DNA from: Candidatus Aalborgicola danicus
GTDB lineage: Bacteria > Pseudomonadota > Gammaproteobacteria > Burkholderiales > Burkholderiaceae_C
Direction of reading: 5' to 3'
Assembly (NCBI GenBank): GCA_016703945.1
Contig: JADJBC010000002.1
Coordinates: forward strand, 248,001-312,000
Length of the DNA stretch: 64,000 nt
Shown: one piece after another, positions 26,893 to 35,949 of the stretch
How the letters are laid out: each line of letters begins with the position of its first letter
Position numbering within the stretch: position 1 is the first letter of the stretch
Notes under the pieces: model-generated
Told to the model about the DNA's origin: nothing
Database searches by the model: none
What the model saw: only the letters and a program-made list of their open reading frames with translations
Program-made: the position numbers and the translations under genes

Positions 26893-27819
26893 TCACTCTC
26901 GTTGGCCGGTTTGCAGCGCCACGCCGTTTTGCAACTGGCGCGCAACCCGCTCACCCAGCAGGGTCGCCGCCTGGGCATCGATCACCGCCTCCTGCGCCTG
27001 GGCTGACACCAAGGGCAATACACCCTCAGGGTCTCCCCAGATCGCGCGAATGCTCAAAACCTCCCCCTGCCAGATGGCAAAGGCCGCCAACGGCATGGAA
27101 CAACTGCCCCCCATGACGCGGCTCACGGCGCGCTCAGCGGATACGGCCAGCCAGGTCGGCGTGTGCAGAAGGGCCTGTAAAACCTGAGCCACATCGGTGC
27201 GATCCGAGCGCACTTCAATACCCAGCGCGCCTTGCCCGGCAGCCGGTAACATCTGCTCGGGCTCAAAGACCGAACGGATGCGCGACGCCAGTCCCAAACG
27301 CTTCAATCCGGCGGCGGCCAGCACAATGCCGTCGTACAGACCATCGTCAAGCTTCTTCAGCCGTGTATCGAGGTTGCCACGCAAGGCCTCGATCTTGAGA
27401 TCAGGTCGCAAGGCCCGTAACAGAGCCATGCGCCGCAGGCTGGATGTTCCAACGGTGGCGCCCTGGGGCAGATCATCCAGGCTAGCGTAGCGGCCGGACA
27501 CCCAGGCATCGCGCGGGTCCTCGCGCTCCATCACGCAGGCCAGGGTGAAACCGTCAGGCAACTCCATGGGCACATCTTTCAGGGAATGCACCGCCAGATC
27601 GGCCGCGCCTTCTTCCAAAGCCACTTCCAGTTCCTTGACAAACAGGCCTTTGCCACCCACTTTGCTCAGGGAGCGGTCCAGAATCTGGTCGCCGCGGGTG
27701 GTCATGCCCAACAAGCTAACCGTGTGCCCCATGCCTTCCAGCAAGGATTTGACGTGTTCGGCCTGCCACAGGGCGAGTCGGCTTTCGCGCGTGGCGATCG
27801 TGAATGTATGTGAAACCAT
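26893..27819 (-). CDS. hemC: Hydroxymethylbilane synthase
   Basis: HemC polymerises four porphobilinogens on a dipyrromethane cofactor. The start region TIATRESRLALWQAEHV, the DQ(I)LDRSL motif, LKDVPMELP and the cofactor-binding Cys in GGSCSMPLAAFA identify it. I chose the ATG at 27819 (MVSHTFTIATRES), giving 308 residues; the ATG at 27840 adds seven codons and is also possible. The gene is divergent from ppc, with only 30-50 bp for both promoters. Confidence 0.97.
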   Translation of the reverse strand: MVSHTFTIATRESRLALWQAEHVKSLLEGMGHTVSLLGMTTRGDQILDRSLSKVGGKGLFVKELEVALEEGAADLAVHSLKDVPMELPDGFTLACVMEREDPRDAWVSGRYASLDDLPQGATVGTSSLRRMALLRALRPDLKIEALRGNLDTRLKKLDDGLYDGIVLAAAGLKRLGLASRIRSVFEPEQMLPAAGQGALGIEVRSDRTDVAQVLQALLHTPTWLAVSAERAVSRVMGGSCSMPLAAFAIWQGEVLSIRAIWGDPEGVLPLVSAQAQEAVIDAQAATLLGERVARQLQNGVALQTGQRE

Positions 27820-27871
27820 GGCCTGTTCGTCGTAACCCATTTGTAATCTATTGGTAGTGGTCAATGCTAGC

Positions 27872-30745
27872 ATGGGCGACATGAAACACTTATCCGCTCC
27901 AGCGCCCGCCAAGCGCGAAAAAGACAATGAACGGCCCCTGGTGGAAGACATCCGGCTGCTGGGCCGGATTCTGGGCGATGAGATCCGAGAACAAGAGGGT
28001 CCGGCGGCGTTTGAGTTGATCGAAAAAATCCGCACCCTGTCCGTGGCGTTTCGGCGTGATGCCGACCACGAGGCCGACAAAGCGCTGAAGAAGCTGCTCA
28101 AAAGCCTTACCGGCGACCAGACGGTGAGTGTGATCCGCGCTTTCACCTATTTTTCACACTTGGCCAATCTGGCCGAAGACCGCCACCATATCCGCCGCCG
28201 CGCCATCCACGAACGGGCAGGCGACACACAAGAAGGCAGCATCGATGTCGCCATGTCACGCCTGCGCTGGGCGGGTATTGCGCCCAAGACCATTTCACAA
28301 ACGCTGGCACAAAGTTATGTCTCTCCGGTGCTGACCGCGCACCCGACCGAAGTGCAACGCAAAAGCATTCTGGATGCCGAGCGTGACATCGCCCAACTGC
28401 TGACCGAGCGCGACGAGATCAAGATGCGCGGCGCTTTTTTTGAAAACAAAAAAGACGCCCTGACCACCCGCGAGCTGGCCGCCAACGAAGCGCAAATGCG
28501 CGCCCGTGTCATGCAACTGTGGCAAACCCGCCTGCTGCGCTTCAGCAAGCTCACGGTGGCCGACGAGATCGAAAACGCGCTGAGCTACTACGAGTCCACC
28601 TTCCTGCGCGAGATTCCCAAGCTTTATGCCAACCTGGAGCAATTGTTGGGCAACCAGCCGGTGCACAGCTTTCTGCGCATGGGCCAGTGGATTGGCGGTG
28701 ACCGCGATGGCAACCCCAATGTCAGCGCCCAGACCCTGGAATACGCGCTGCGCCGCCAGGCCGAAGTGGCGCTGCGCCACTACCTGACCGAGGTGCACTA
28801 CCTGGGTGGGGAACTGTCCGTGTCCGCCATGCTGGCCAGTTGCTCGCCCGAGATGCAGGCGCTGGCCGAGAGTTCGCCCGACCGCAACGTGCACCGCATG
28901 GACGAGCCCTACCGCCGCGCCCTGACCGGTGTCTACGCACGGCTGGCTGCAACGCTGCAAAAGTTGACTGGCACGGAAGCCGCGCGCCATGCCGTTGCGC
29001 CTCAGAACCCGTACACCCAGGCTGAAGAGTTCGCCAAGGAGCTGCGCACCATCGAAGCATCGTTGCAAACCAACCATGGCAAGGCACTGGTGGCCGAACG
29101 CCTGCAGCCGTTGATCCGTGCGGTGGACGTGTTTGGCTTTCACCTGGCCACCGTGGACCTGCGCCAAAGTTCGGACAAACACGAGGAGGTGGTCGCTGAG
29201 TTGTTAGCCACGGCGGGGATTGAGAGCCACTACAGCGCACTCGATGAAGCGGCCAAACGCAGCCTGTTGATGGGTTTGCTGGGGGATGCCCGCTCGTTGA
29301 CGGTACACGGGGTCACTTACTCGGACCACACCCGGCAGGAGCTGGCAATCTTCTCCATGGCCAAGGACATGCGTGAACGCTTCGGCCATGAGGCCATCCG
29401 CCACTACATCATCAGCCACACCGAAACCGTCAGTGATCTGCTGGAGGTGCTGCTGCTACAAAAAGAAGTGGGCCTGATGCGTGGCATTCTGAACGCACCC
29501 AAGCCGCCACCAACGGAATCGCCAAGCCATGACCTGCGCAACCCGGTGTGTGACCTGATCGTGGTGCCCCTGTTCGAAACCATTGAGGACCTGCGCAACG
29601 CCGCGCCCATCATGCGCGAGTTTTACGCCCTGCCCGGCATTGCGGCGTTGGTGCAGCGCAGTGGCGGCGAGCAGGACATCATGCTGGGCTATTCGGACAG
29701 CAACAAGGACGGTGGCATCTTCACCAGCAACTGGGAGCTGTACCGAGCCGAGATTGCGCTGGTGGAATTGTTTGATGAACTGGCAGTCAACTACCCGATC
29801 AAATTGCGCATGTTCCACGGCCGTGGCGGCACCGTGGGGCGCGGCGGCGGCCCCAGCTACGAGGCCATCCTGGCCCAACCCCCGGGCACCGTGCGCGGAC
29901 AAATTCGCCTGACCGAGCAGGGTGAGGTCATAGGCTCCAAATACGCCAACCCCGAAATCGGCAGACGCAATCTGGAGACCCTGGTCGCCGCCACGCTGGA
30001 GGCCACGCTGCTGCAGCCCACCAAATCGGCGACCAAGGCGTTTCTGGACGCCGCCGCCGAACTCTCCAGCCACAGCATGGCCGCTTACCGGGCGCTGGTA
30101 TACGAGACCCCCGGTTTCACCGAATTTTTCTTTAGCGCAACGCCCATTCGAGAGATTGCAGAACTCAATATCGGTTCACGGCCCGCTTCCAGAAAGGCCA
30201 GTCAGCGCATTGAAGACCTGCGTGCCATCCCCTGGGGCTTTAGCTGGGGTCAGTGCCGCCTGACGCTACCGGGTTGGTTTGGATTTGGCTCAGCCGTCGA
30301 AGCCTTCACCAAGGTCGGCACGCCTGCGCAACAGCAGGAGCGTATTGCCCTGCTGCAAAAGATGGTCAAGCAATGGCCCTTCTTCAAGACGCTGCTGTCC
30401 AATATGGACATGGTGATGGCCAAGAGTGACCTGGCACTGGCATCACGTTACTCCGAGCTGGTGGGTGATGCGCGTTTACGCAAACGAATCTTCACCGCCA
30501 TTGAAGCCGAATGGCACAGCACAGCGCGGGCTTTGGTCACCATTACCGGCGACAAAAACCGCCTGGCCAATAACGCAGCCCTGCAACGTTCCATCCGCCA
30601 CCGGTTTCCCTACATTGACCCACTGCACCACCTCCAAGTGGAACTGGTGCGGCGTTACCGCTCTGGCCTGGCCGATGAACGGGTACAACGCGGGATTCAC
30701 ATCTCGATTAACGGTATTGCGGCGGGCCTGCGCAATACGGGTTGA
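27872..30745 (+). CDS. ppc: Phosphoenolpyruvate carboxylase
   Basis: PPC adds bicarbonate to phosphoenolpyruvate to refill oxaloacetate. The 957-residue protein has the catalytic His in TAHPTEVQRKS and the second motif with Lys in GYSDSNKDGG. The glycine-rich FHGRGGTVGRGGGP loop and the C-terminal QRSIRHRFPYIDPLHHLQVE and IAAGLRNTG blocks are intact. ATGs at 27872 and 27881 are both plausible starts. The hox genes begin 16 bases after its stop with no terminator, so read-through from ppc is likely. Confidence 0.98.
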   Translation: MGDMKHLSAPAPAKREKDNERPLVEDIRLLGRILGDEIREQEGPAAFELIEKIRTLSVAFRRDADHEADKALKKLLKSLTGDQTVSVIRAFTYFSHLANLAEDRHHIRRRAIHERAGDTQEGSIDVAMSRLRWAGIAPKTISQTLAQSYVSPVLTAHPTEVQRKSILDAERDIAQLLTERDEIKMRGAFFENKKDALTTRELAANEAQMRARVMQLWQTRLLRFSKLTVADEIENALSYYESTFLREIPKLYANLEQLLGNQPVHSFLRMGQWIGGDRDGNPNVSAQTLEYALRRQAEVALRHYLTEVHYLGGELSVSAMLASCSPEMQALAESSPDRNVHRMDEPYRRALTGVYARLAATLQKLTGTEAARHAVAPQNPYTQAEEFAKELRTIEASLQTNHGKALVAERLQPLIRAVDVFGFHLATVDLRQSSDKHEEVVAELLATAGIESHYSALDEAAKRSLLMGLLGDARSLTVHGVTYSDHTRQELAIFSMAKDMRERFGHEAIRHYIISHTETVSDLLEVLLLQKEVGLMRGILNAPKPPPTESPSHDLRNPVCDLIVVPLFETIEDLRNAAPIMREFYALPGIAALVQRSGGEQDIMLGYSDSNKDGGIFTSNWELYRAEIALVELFDELAVNYPIKLRMFHGRGGTVGRGGGPSYEAILAQPPGTVRGQIRLTEQGEVIGSKYANPEIGRRNLETLVAATLEATLLQPTKSATKAFLDAAAELSSHSMAAYRALVYETPGFTEFFFSATPIREIAELNIGSRPASRKASQRIEDLRAIPWGFSWGQCRLTLPGWFGFGSAVEAFTKVGTPAQQQERIALLQKMVKQWPFFKTLLSNMDMVMAKSDLALASRYSELVGDARLRKRIFTAIEAEWHSTARALVTITGDKNRLANNAALQRSIRHRFPYIDPLHHLQVELVRRYRSGLADERVQRGIHISINGIAAGLRNTG

Positions 30746-30761
30746 GTCACAATAATCGACC

Positions 30762-32582
30762 ATGCAATCGAGCGTCAGCCAATCCCAGAACGGTGCAGCG
30801 GTAGTTGACGCGGTGTTGCACCGCCATGGCGGGCATCGACACGCCTTGGTGCAAATCCTGCGCGAAGTGCAGGAACAGACCCATTGGTTGCCCCGTGCCG
30901 TGTTGACGCAGATTGCCAGCGGCGTCGGTTTGACGCCCGCCATTGTGGAAGGTGTCGCCAGCTTTTACCGCTTCTTCCACCTGGAACCCGTAGCTGCCTA
31001 CCACCTGCTGTGGAGCGACAACATCACCGACCGAATGCTGGGCAATCGGACGCTGGCGCGTGACCTCTGCCAACGCCTGAACATCCGGCCAGGCGCATAC
31101 CAAACCGGCGCCTTGGCCAGCGTGGGCTTTACTTCTTGCACTGGCCTGGGCGATCAAGGCCCGGCGCTGTTGGTTAACCAGCACCACGTTATTACCCGCA
31201 TGGACGCACAACGCGTGGCCGAACTGGCCGAGTTGGTGCGCGCACAAGTGCCGGTATCCGACTGGCCCGCAGACTGGCTGCGCGTGGATGACCAGGTGCA
31301 CCGCAGCGACGTGCTCCTGGCTGGCCCGCCTCCGCAAGGCGATGCACTGCGCGCTGCGCTGGCACGGGGCAGCGAAGCCACACTGGCCGAAGTCATGCAG
31401 TCCGGCTTGCGCGGACGTGGCGGCGCCGGCTTCACCACCGGCCGCAAATGGACGCTGTGCCGGCAAGCGCCTGTCACCGAGGGTGGCACCCGCGTGGTGG
31501 TGTGCAATGCCGACGAGGGCGAGCCTGGCACGTTCAAGGACCGCGTGCTGTTGACGCGCCAAGCCAATGCAGTTTTCGAAGGTATGACGGTGGCCGCCCG
31601 GCTATTGGGCGCGCGCCAGGGGCTGGTCTATCTGCGTGGCGAATACCGCTACCTGCTCGACCACCTGGAATCGGTGCTGGCCAACCGGCGAGCCAGTAAC
31701 CTGCTGGGCAAGCGCATTCTGGGCACGGACGGTTTTGACTTTGACATTACCATCCACGTCGGCGCTGGTGCCTATGTGTGCGGCGAAGAAAGCGCATTGA
31801 TCGAGTCATTGGAAGGCAAACGCGGCACGCCACGCATCCGCCCGCCTTTTCCGGTGGAGAGTGGCTACCTGGGTCAGCCCACCATCGTCAATAACGTGGA
31901 GACCTTTTGCGCGGCGACCCACATCGCACTGCGCGGCGGCGCATGGTGGGCGGCCATGGGCACGCCCCAGAGCAGTGGCACCAAGCTGCATTCCGTCAGT
32001 GGCGACTGCGAGCGCCCGGGCATTTATGAATACCCGTTTGGGGTCACGATTGAACAGATCCTGCACGATTGCGGCGCGCACGACACCCAGGCCGTGCAGG
32101 TCGGCGGACCCTCGGGCGTGTGCTTGGCCGCGCACGAGTTCGGCCGGCGCGTCGGTTTCGAGGACGTTCCCACGGCGGGCGCCTTCATGGTGTTCAACCA
32201 GTCGCGCGACATGTTTGAAGTGGCGCGCAGCTTTTCGCATTTCTTTGCCCACGAGAGCTGCGGGTTTTGCACGCCCTGCCGGGTCGGAACCGAACTGGTG
32301 GCGCGGCGCATGGACAAGCTGGCGGCTGGTTTTGGCTCCCTGTTCGACGAGACCGAGTTGCGCGAGCTGGATGCACTGATGCACGGCACCACGCACTGCG
32401 GTCTGGGGGCCAGCGCCACCAATGCATTGCGCGACACCCTGGTGCGTTTTCGCCCAGCCTATGAAAAGCGCCTGCAAGAGCCTGGTTTTGTGGCCGCATT
32501 TGACCTGGACGCCGAACTGGCCTCGGCCCGCCGGGTGACCGGACGCGACGATGCGCAGGCCCACCTGGAGCGACGCGGATGA
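30762..32582 (+). CDS. hoxF: NAD-reducing [NiFe] hydrogenase, diaphorase subunit HoxF
   Basis: HoxF carries FMN and the NAD site of the soluble bidirectional hydrogenase. The 606-residue protein joins a NuoE-like domain (about residues 1-170) to a NuoF-like domain. The latter has GLRGRGGAGFTTGRKW and NADEGEPGTFKDR (NAD/FMN loops) and the [4Fe-4S] ligands ESCGFCTPCRVG plus a later Cys in HCGLG. The NuoE part has only two cysteines (DLC and TSCTGLG), so its [2Fe-2S] site is degenerate. I recall the same for the Cupriavidus HoxF. The stop overlaps hoxU as ATGA. Confidence 0.95.
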   Translation: MQSSVSQSQNGAAVVDAVLHRHGGHRHALVQILREVQEQTHWLPRAVLTQIASGVGLTPAIVEGVASFYRFFHLEPVAAYHLLWSDNITDRMLGNRTLARDLCQRLNIRPGAYQTGALASVGFTSCTGLGDQGPALLVNQHHVITRMDAQRVAELAELVRAQVPVSDWPADWLRVDDQVHRSDVLLAGPPPQGDALRAALARGSEATLAEVMQSGLRGRGGAGFTTGRKWTLCRQAPVTEGGTRVVVCNADEGEPGTFKDRVLLTRQANAVFEGMTVAARLLGARQGLVYLRGEYRYLLDHLESVLANRRASNLLGKRILGTDGFDFDITIHVGAGAYVCGEESALIESLEGKRGTPRIRPPFPVESGYLGQPTIVNNVETFCAATHIALRGGAWWAAMGTPQSSGTKLHSVSGDCERPGIYEYPFGVTIEQILHDCGAHDTQAVQVGGPSGVCLAAHEFGRRVGFEDVPTAGAFMVFNQSRDMFEVARSFSHFFAHESCGFCTPCRVGTELVARRMDKLAAGFGSLFDETELRELDALMHGTTHCGLGASATNALRDTLVRFRPAYEKRLQEPGFVAAFDLDAELASARRVTGRDDAQAHLERRG

Positions 32583-33292
32583 AGCATTTCAATCTTGATG
32601 GCACGGCGGTGCCCTTTGAGGATGGCGACACGCTGATGGACGCGGCCACCCGCGCCGGACACTTGATACCCCACCTGTGCTGGCACACCACGCTGGGCCA
32701 AAGCGGGGCCTGCAGGCTGTGTACCGTCAAAGTCGACGGCCACCTGGCCGCGGCCTGCACCACGCGCGCCGTGCCCAACCAGGTCGTCGAGAACCGCACG
32801 CCCGAACTCGACGGCAAACGCCTGCTGCTCACGCAAATGCTGTTTGTCGAAGGCAACCACTTCTGCCCCAGTTGCGAGAAGAGCGGCCATTGCCTGTTGC
32901 AGGCCACGGCCTACGAATTGGGAATGACCGAGCCGCGCTTCGACGAGTTCTATCCCAAGCGTCCCGTGGATGCCAGCCACCCGGATCTGTGGCTGGACCT
33001 GAACCGCTGCATCCTGTGCAAACTGTGCGTGCGGGCCAGCCACGAAATCGACGGCAAGGACGTGTTTGCCATCAGCGGCCACGGGATCGCCACCCACCTG
33101 ATCGTCAATTCGCCCAGCGGCAAGCTCGCCGACAGCGCCTTTGCCAAGGAAGACTTCGCCGCACAGGTCTGCCCGGTGGGCGCGATTTTGCCCAAGCGCC
33201 GCGGCTTTGTGGTGCCGATTGGCGCGCGCCCCTTTGACAACGCATTGGTTCCGGCCCTGATGAATGCCGCACAGGAGGGCGAAAATGCCTGA
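32579..33292 (+). CDS. hoxU: NAD-reducing [NiFe] hydrogenase, electron-transfer subunit HoxU
   Basis: HoxU is the iron-sulfur wire between the diaphorase and hydrogenase halves, homologous to the N-terminus of NuoG. The 237-residue protein has a plant-type [2Fe-2S] site (Cys34, Cys45, Cys48, Cys60), the His/Cys site NHFCPSCEKSGHC, and a ferredoxin-like [4Fe-4S] set CILCKLCVRA with a distant CPVG. It overlaps hoxF by four bases and hoxY by eight (33285-33292). Confidence 0.95.
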   Translation: MKHFNLDGTAVPFEDGDTLMDAATRAGHLIPHLCWHTTLGQSGACRLCTVKVDGHLAAACTTRAVPNQVVENRTPELDGKRLLLTQMLFVEGNHFCPSCEKSGHCLLQATAYELGMTEPRFDEFYPKRPVDASHPDLWLDLNRCILCKLCVRASHEIDGKDVFAISGHGIATHLIVNSPSGKLADSAFAKEDFAAQVCPVGAILPKRRGFVVPIGARPFDNALVPALMNAAQEGENA

Positions 33293-33876
33293 AGCTGATA
33301 CCGCGCAAGCCCTCTCGCCTGCTGTCTCGGCCGCCCCGCCCAAGCCGCGCCTGGCCACGGTCTCGCTGGCGGGCTGCTTCGGCTGCCACATGTCGCTGCT
33401 GGATATCGACGAGCGCCTGTTTACCCTGTTTGATCTGGTCACCTTCGACCGCTCACCCCTGACCGATGTCAAGCACTGCGGCCCCTGCGACATCGGCCTG
33501 ATCGAAGGCGGCCTGTGCAATGCCGAAAACGTGCTGGTCCTGCGCGAGTTCCGCGCCAACTGCAAGGTGCTGGTTGCCGTCGGTGCCTGCGCCATCAATG
33601 GCGGGCTGCCCGCGCAGCGCAATGCTATGGACATCGGCCAGATCCTGCGCGACGTCTACCATACACGCGACGGACTGGCAGCAGACAGCGCGGTGCCCAA
33701 CGACCCCGAACTGCCGCTGCCACTGGCCCGGGTGCACCCCATCCACGAGGTGGTGCACATTGACTATTTCCTGCCCGGCTGCCCGCCCAGCGCCGATGCC
33801 ATCTGGGACTTTCTCAGCGCCTCTGCTGGCCGGGCGCGATCCGCAGCCCGCCCCCAACCATATCCGCTTCGACTGA
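33285..33876 (+). pseudogene. hoxY: Hydrogenase small subunit HoxY, frameshifted at its 3' end
   Basis: HoxY carries the [4Fe-4S] cluster next to the NiFe site. The ligands are visible: CFGCHMS near the start, the Cys of VGACAINGG, and LPGCPPSA. Translation from the ATG at 33285 stays in family up to WDFLSA (about 33820). The expected ending LLAGRDPQPAPNHIRFD and its TGA (33874-33876) lie in the +1 frame. Dropping one base, best T33822, restores a 196-residue HoxY whose TGA overlaps the hoxH ATG (TGATG). As given, the frame runs on into HoxH, producing a 697-residue HoxY-HoxH chain from 33285 to 35378. It could be a real fusion, a recent mutation or a sequencing error. Confidence 0.85.
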
Positions 33877-35378
33877 TGTCCACCACCACCACCACCGCCC
33901 CCGAAGCCCCGCCCCCGTCGACCCGACGGGTCGTGATCGACCCGGTGTCGCGCGTGGAGGGCCACGGCAAGGTCACGCTGCTGCTCGACGAGCACAACCG
34001 GGTGCAGCAGGCACGCCTGCATATCGTGGAGTTTCGGGGCTTCGAGAGCTTCATCGTCGGGCGCCCGTATTGGGAAGTGCCGGTGATGGTGCAGCGCCTG
34101 TGCGGCATCTGCCCGGTGTCCCACCATCTGGCGGCCAGCAAGGCACTGGATACCGCGCTGGGCATCGCTTCCATTCCGCGCACGGCCGAGGTCATGCGCC
34201 GGCTGATGCACTACGGGCAGATCATGCAATCGCACGCGCTGCACTTCTTTCATTTGTCCTCGCCCGACCTGCTGTTTGGCTTTGACAGTGAGGTCACCCA
34301 ACGCAACATCGTCGGGGTCGCGGCGGCCCACCCCGACATTGCGCGCCAGGGCGTATTGCTGCGCAAGTTCGGGCAGGAGGTGATTCGCCTCACCGCCGGC
34401 AAACGCGTGCATGGCACGGGTTCGGTGCCCGGCGGCGTGAACCGCCACCTGACCTCCGGCGAACGCTCCGAACTCGCCGCGCAAGTGCCGCAAATGCTGA
34501 CCTGGTGCGAACAGGCCGTTGACCTGGTGGCCGCGCTGCACGCCCAGAACCCGGCGCTGTACGACCACTTTGGCAGCTTCCGCTCCAGCTGGATGTCCAT
34601 CGTGCGCCCCGGTGGCGACATGGACCTGTATGAGGGCGAGCTGCGGGTGCGCGACGCCGACGGACGCATCCTGCAGGACGGCACCAACGTGCAAGACTAC
34701 CTGGGGCTGATCGAAGAGGCCACCGAGCCGTGGTCGTACATGAAGTTTCCCTACCTGCGCGCGCTGGGCCGCGACGCCGGCTGGTACCGCGTCGGCCCGC
34801 TGGCGCGGGTGCAGAACTGCGACCGCATCCCCAGCCCGCGCGCCGAGGTGCAGCGCCAGCGCTTTTTGGCACACGGCCCGGTGCATGCCACCCTGGCCTA
34901 CCACTGGGCCCGCATGATAGAGATGCTGCACGCCATGGAAGTGATTGCCGAGCTGCTGCAGGACGACGCCTTGCTGGGCGGTGAACTGACCGCACCGCTA
35001 CCCCTGCAACGGCCCGCACGGCGCGAAGGCGTGGGGGTCATCGAAGCGCCGCGCGGCACGCTGTTCCACCACTATGTGATCGGTGACGACGACCTGATCA
35101 GCTGGTGCAACCTGATCGTCAGCACCACCCACAACAACCAGGCCATGAACGAAGCCGTGCGTTCCGTGGCGCGCGAATATTTCGATGGCCGCGCCGTCAC
35201 CGAAGGCCTGCTCAACCACATTGAAGTGGCGATCCGCGCCTATGACCCCTGCCTGAGCTGCGCCACCCACGCACTGGGCAGCATGCCGCTGGAAGTGACC
35301 CTGGTCGCAGCCGATGGCCAGGTGCAAGACGCGGTCTTGCGCCACGGTGACGGTCGCTTTGAACGCGTCCCCACCTGA
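33876..35378 (+). CDS. hoxH: NAD-reducing [NiFe] hydrogenase, large subunit HoxH
   Basis: HoxH holds the NiFe active site. From its own ATG at 33876 it has 500 residues. The N-terminal RVVIDPVSRVEGHGKV is typical, the L1 motif RLCGICPVSHH has Cys76 and Cys79, and the L2 motif DPCLSCATH has Cys459 and Cys462. About 35 residues follow His465 and are expected to be removed by the HoxW protease after nickel insertion. In the sequence as given, the HoxY frame reads into this gene without a stop, so HoxH may be made as a fusion, or independently from this ATG. Confidence 0.95.
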   Translation: MSTTTTTAPEAPPPSTRRVVIDPVSRVEGHGKVTLLLDEHNRVQQARLHIVEFRGFESFIVGRPYWEVPVMVQRLCGICPVSHHLAASKALDTALGIASIPRTAEVMRRLMHYGQIMQSHALHFFHLSSPDLLFGFDSEVTQRNIVGVAAAHPDIARQGVLLRKFGQEVIRLTAGKRVHGTGSVPGGVNRHLTSGERSELAAQVPQMLTWCEQAVDLVAALHAQNPALYDHFGSFRSSWMSIVRPGGDMDLYEGELRVRDADGRILQDGTNVQDYLGLIEEATEPWSYMKFPYLRALGRDAGWYRVGPLARVQNCDRIPSPRAEVQRQRFLAHGPVHATLAYHWARMIEMLHAMEVIAELLQDDALLGGELTAPLPLQRPARREGVGVIEAPRGTLFHHYVIGDDDLISWCNLIVSTTHNNQAMNEAVRSVAREYFDGRAVTEGLLNHIEVAIRAYDPCLSCATHALGSMPLEVTLVAADGQVQDAVLRHGDGRFERVPT

Positions 35379-35394
35379 TGCGTGCTTTGCCAGC

Positions 35395-35949
35395 ATGAGC
35401 CGGGCAGCGCTGCTGGTACTGGCCGTTGGCAACCCCAGCCGCGGCGATGATGCACTGGGTCCCCTGCTGATCGAGTGCCTGCAGCAGTTGAGCCTGTCGG
35501 CCCTGGGGGATGTCGAGCTGCTCACCGACTTCCAACTCCAGATCGAACATGCGCTGGATCTGGACGGGCGCCAGGCGGTGCTGTTTGTCGACGCCGCCCG
35601 GCCCGGGACGGCGAGCGGCGCCACCCTCACACCCATCCATGCGGCGCCATGCACACTGCCCGCCAGCCACGCGTTGTCCCCACAGGCCGTGTTGCAGGTT
35701 GCCACACAGCTTGCGGGGCGCGCGCCTCCGGCCTGGCAACTGGCGATAGAAGGCGCGCAATTTGCGCTGGGCGAGGGCCTCAGTCCGGTGGCGGAACACC
35801 ACCTGACCCAGGCGCTGGCACTGGCGCAGCAGTGGCTTCAGAGCCAAGGCCCAAACGCCGCGTCCCCGCGCACCGTCAGCGCGACACCAGTTCCCGCACC
35901 GCGGCAAGCTGGCGACGCGAGACCGCCAGCAGCTCATCCACCCCGTTGA
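35395..35949 (+). CDS. hoxW: Hydrogenase maturation protease HoxW
   Basis: This endopeptidase trims the C-terminus of HoxH after NiFe cofactor insertion. The ATG at 35395 (MSRAALLVLAVGNPSRGDDALGP) gives 184 residues; the GN.SRGDD start with its metal-binding acidic residue is the HycI/HybD-family signature, followed by LFVDAARPG. The last 25 residues are Pro/Ala/Arg-rich and unlike the family. They lie in a 74-bp tail-to-tail overlap with the response regulator gene, so the family-like part may end near residue 155. Confidence 0.88.
   Translation: MSRAALLVLAVGNPSRGDDALGPLLIECLQQLSLSALGDVELLTDFQLQIEHALDLDGRQAVLFVDAARPGTASGATLTPIHAAPCTLPASHALSPQAVLQVATQLAGRAPPAWQLAIEGAQFALGEGLSPVAEHHLTQALALAQQWLQSQGPNAASPRTVSATPVPAPRQAGDARPPAAHPPR

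Noticed and set aside
28295..29182. 295-codon open frame antisense to ppc
   Set aside because: Overlaps the well-conserved ppc gene; composition typical of an antisense shadow.
30762..31272. Loss of Fe-S cysteines in the NuoE-like part of HoxF as a mutation
   Set aside because: As I recall, the Cupriavidus HoxF also lacks them, so it seems a family trait; an alignment would confirm.
33453..34931. 492-codon open frame antisense to hoxY/hoxH
   Set aside because: A shadow of GC-rich coding sequence; the plus strand encodes recognisable hydrogenase motifs throughout.
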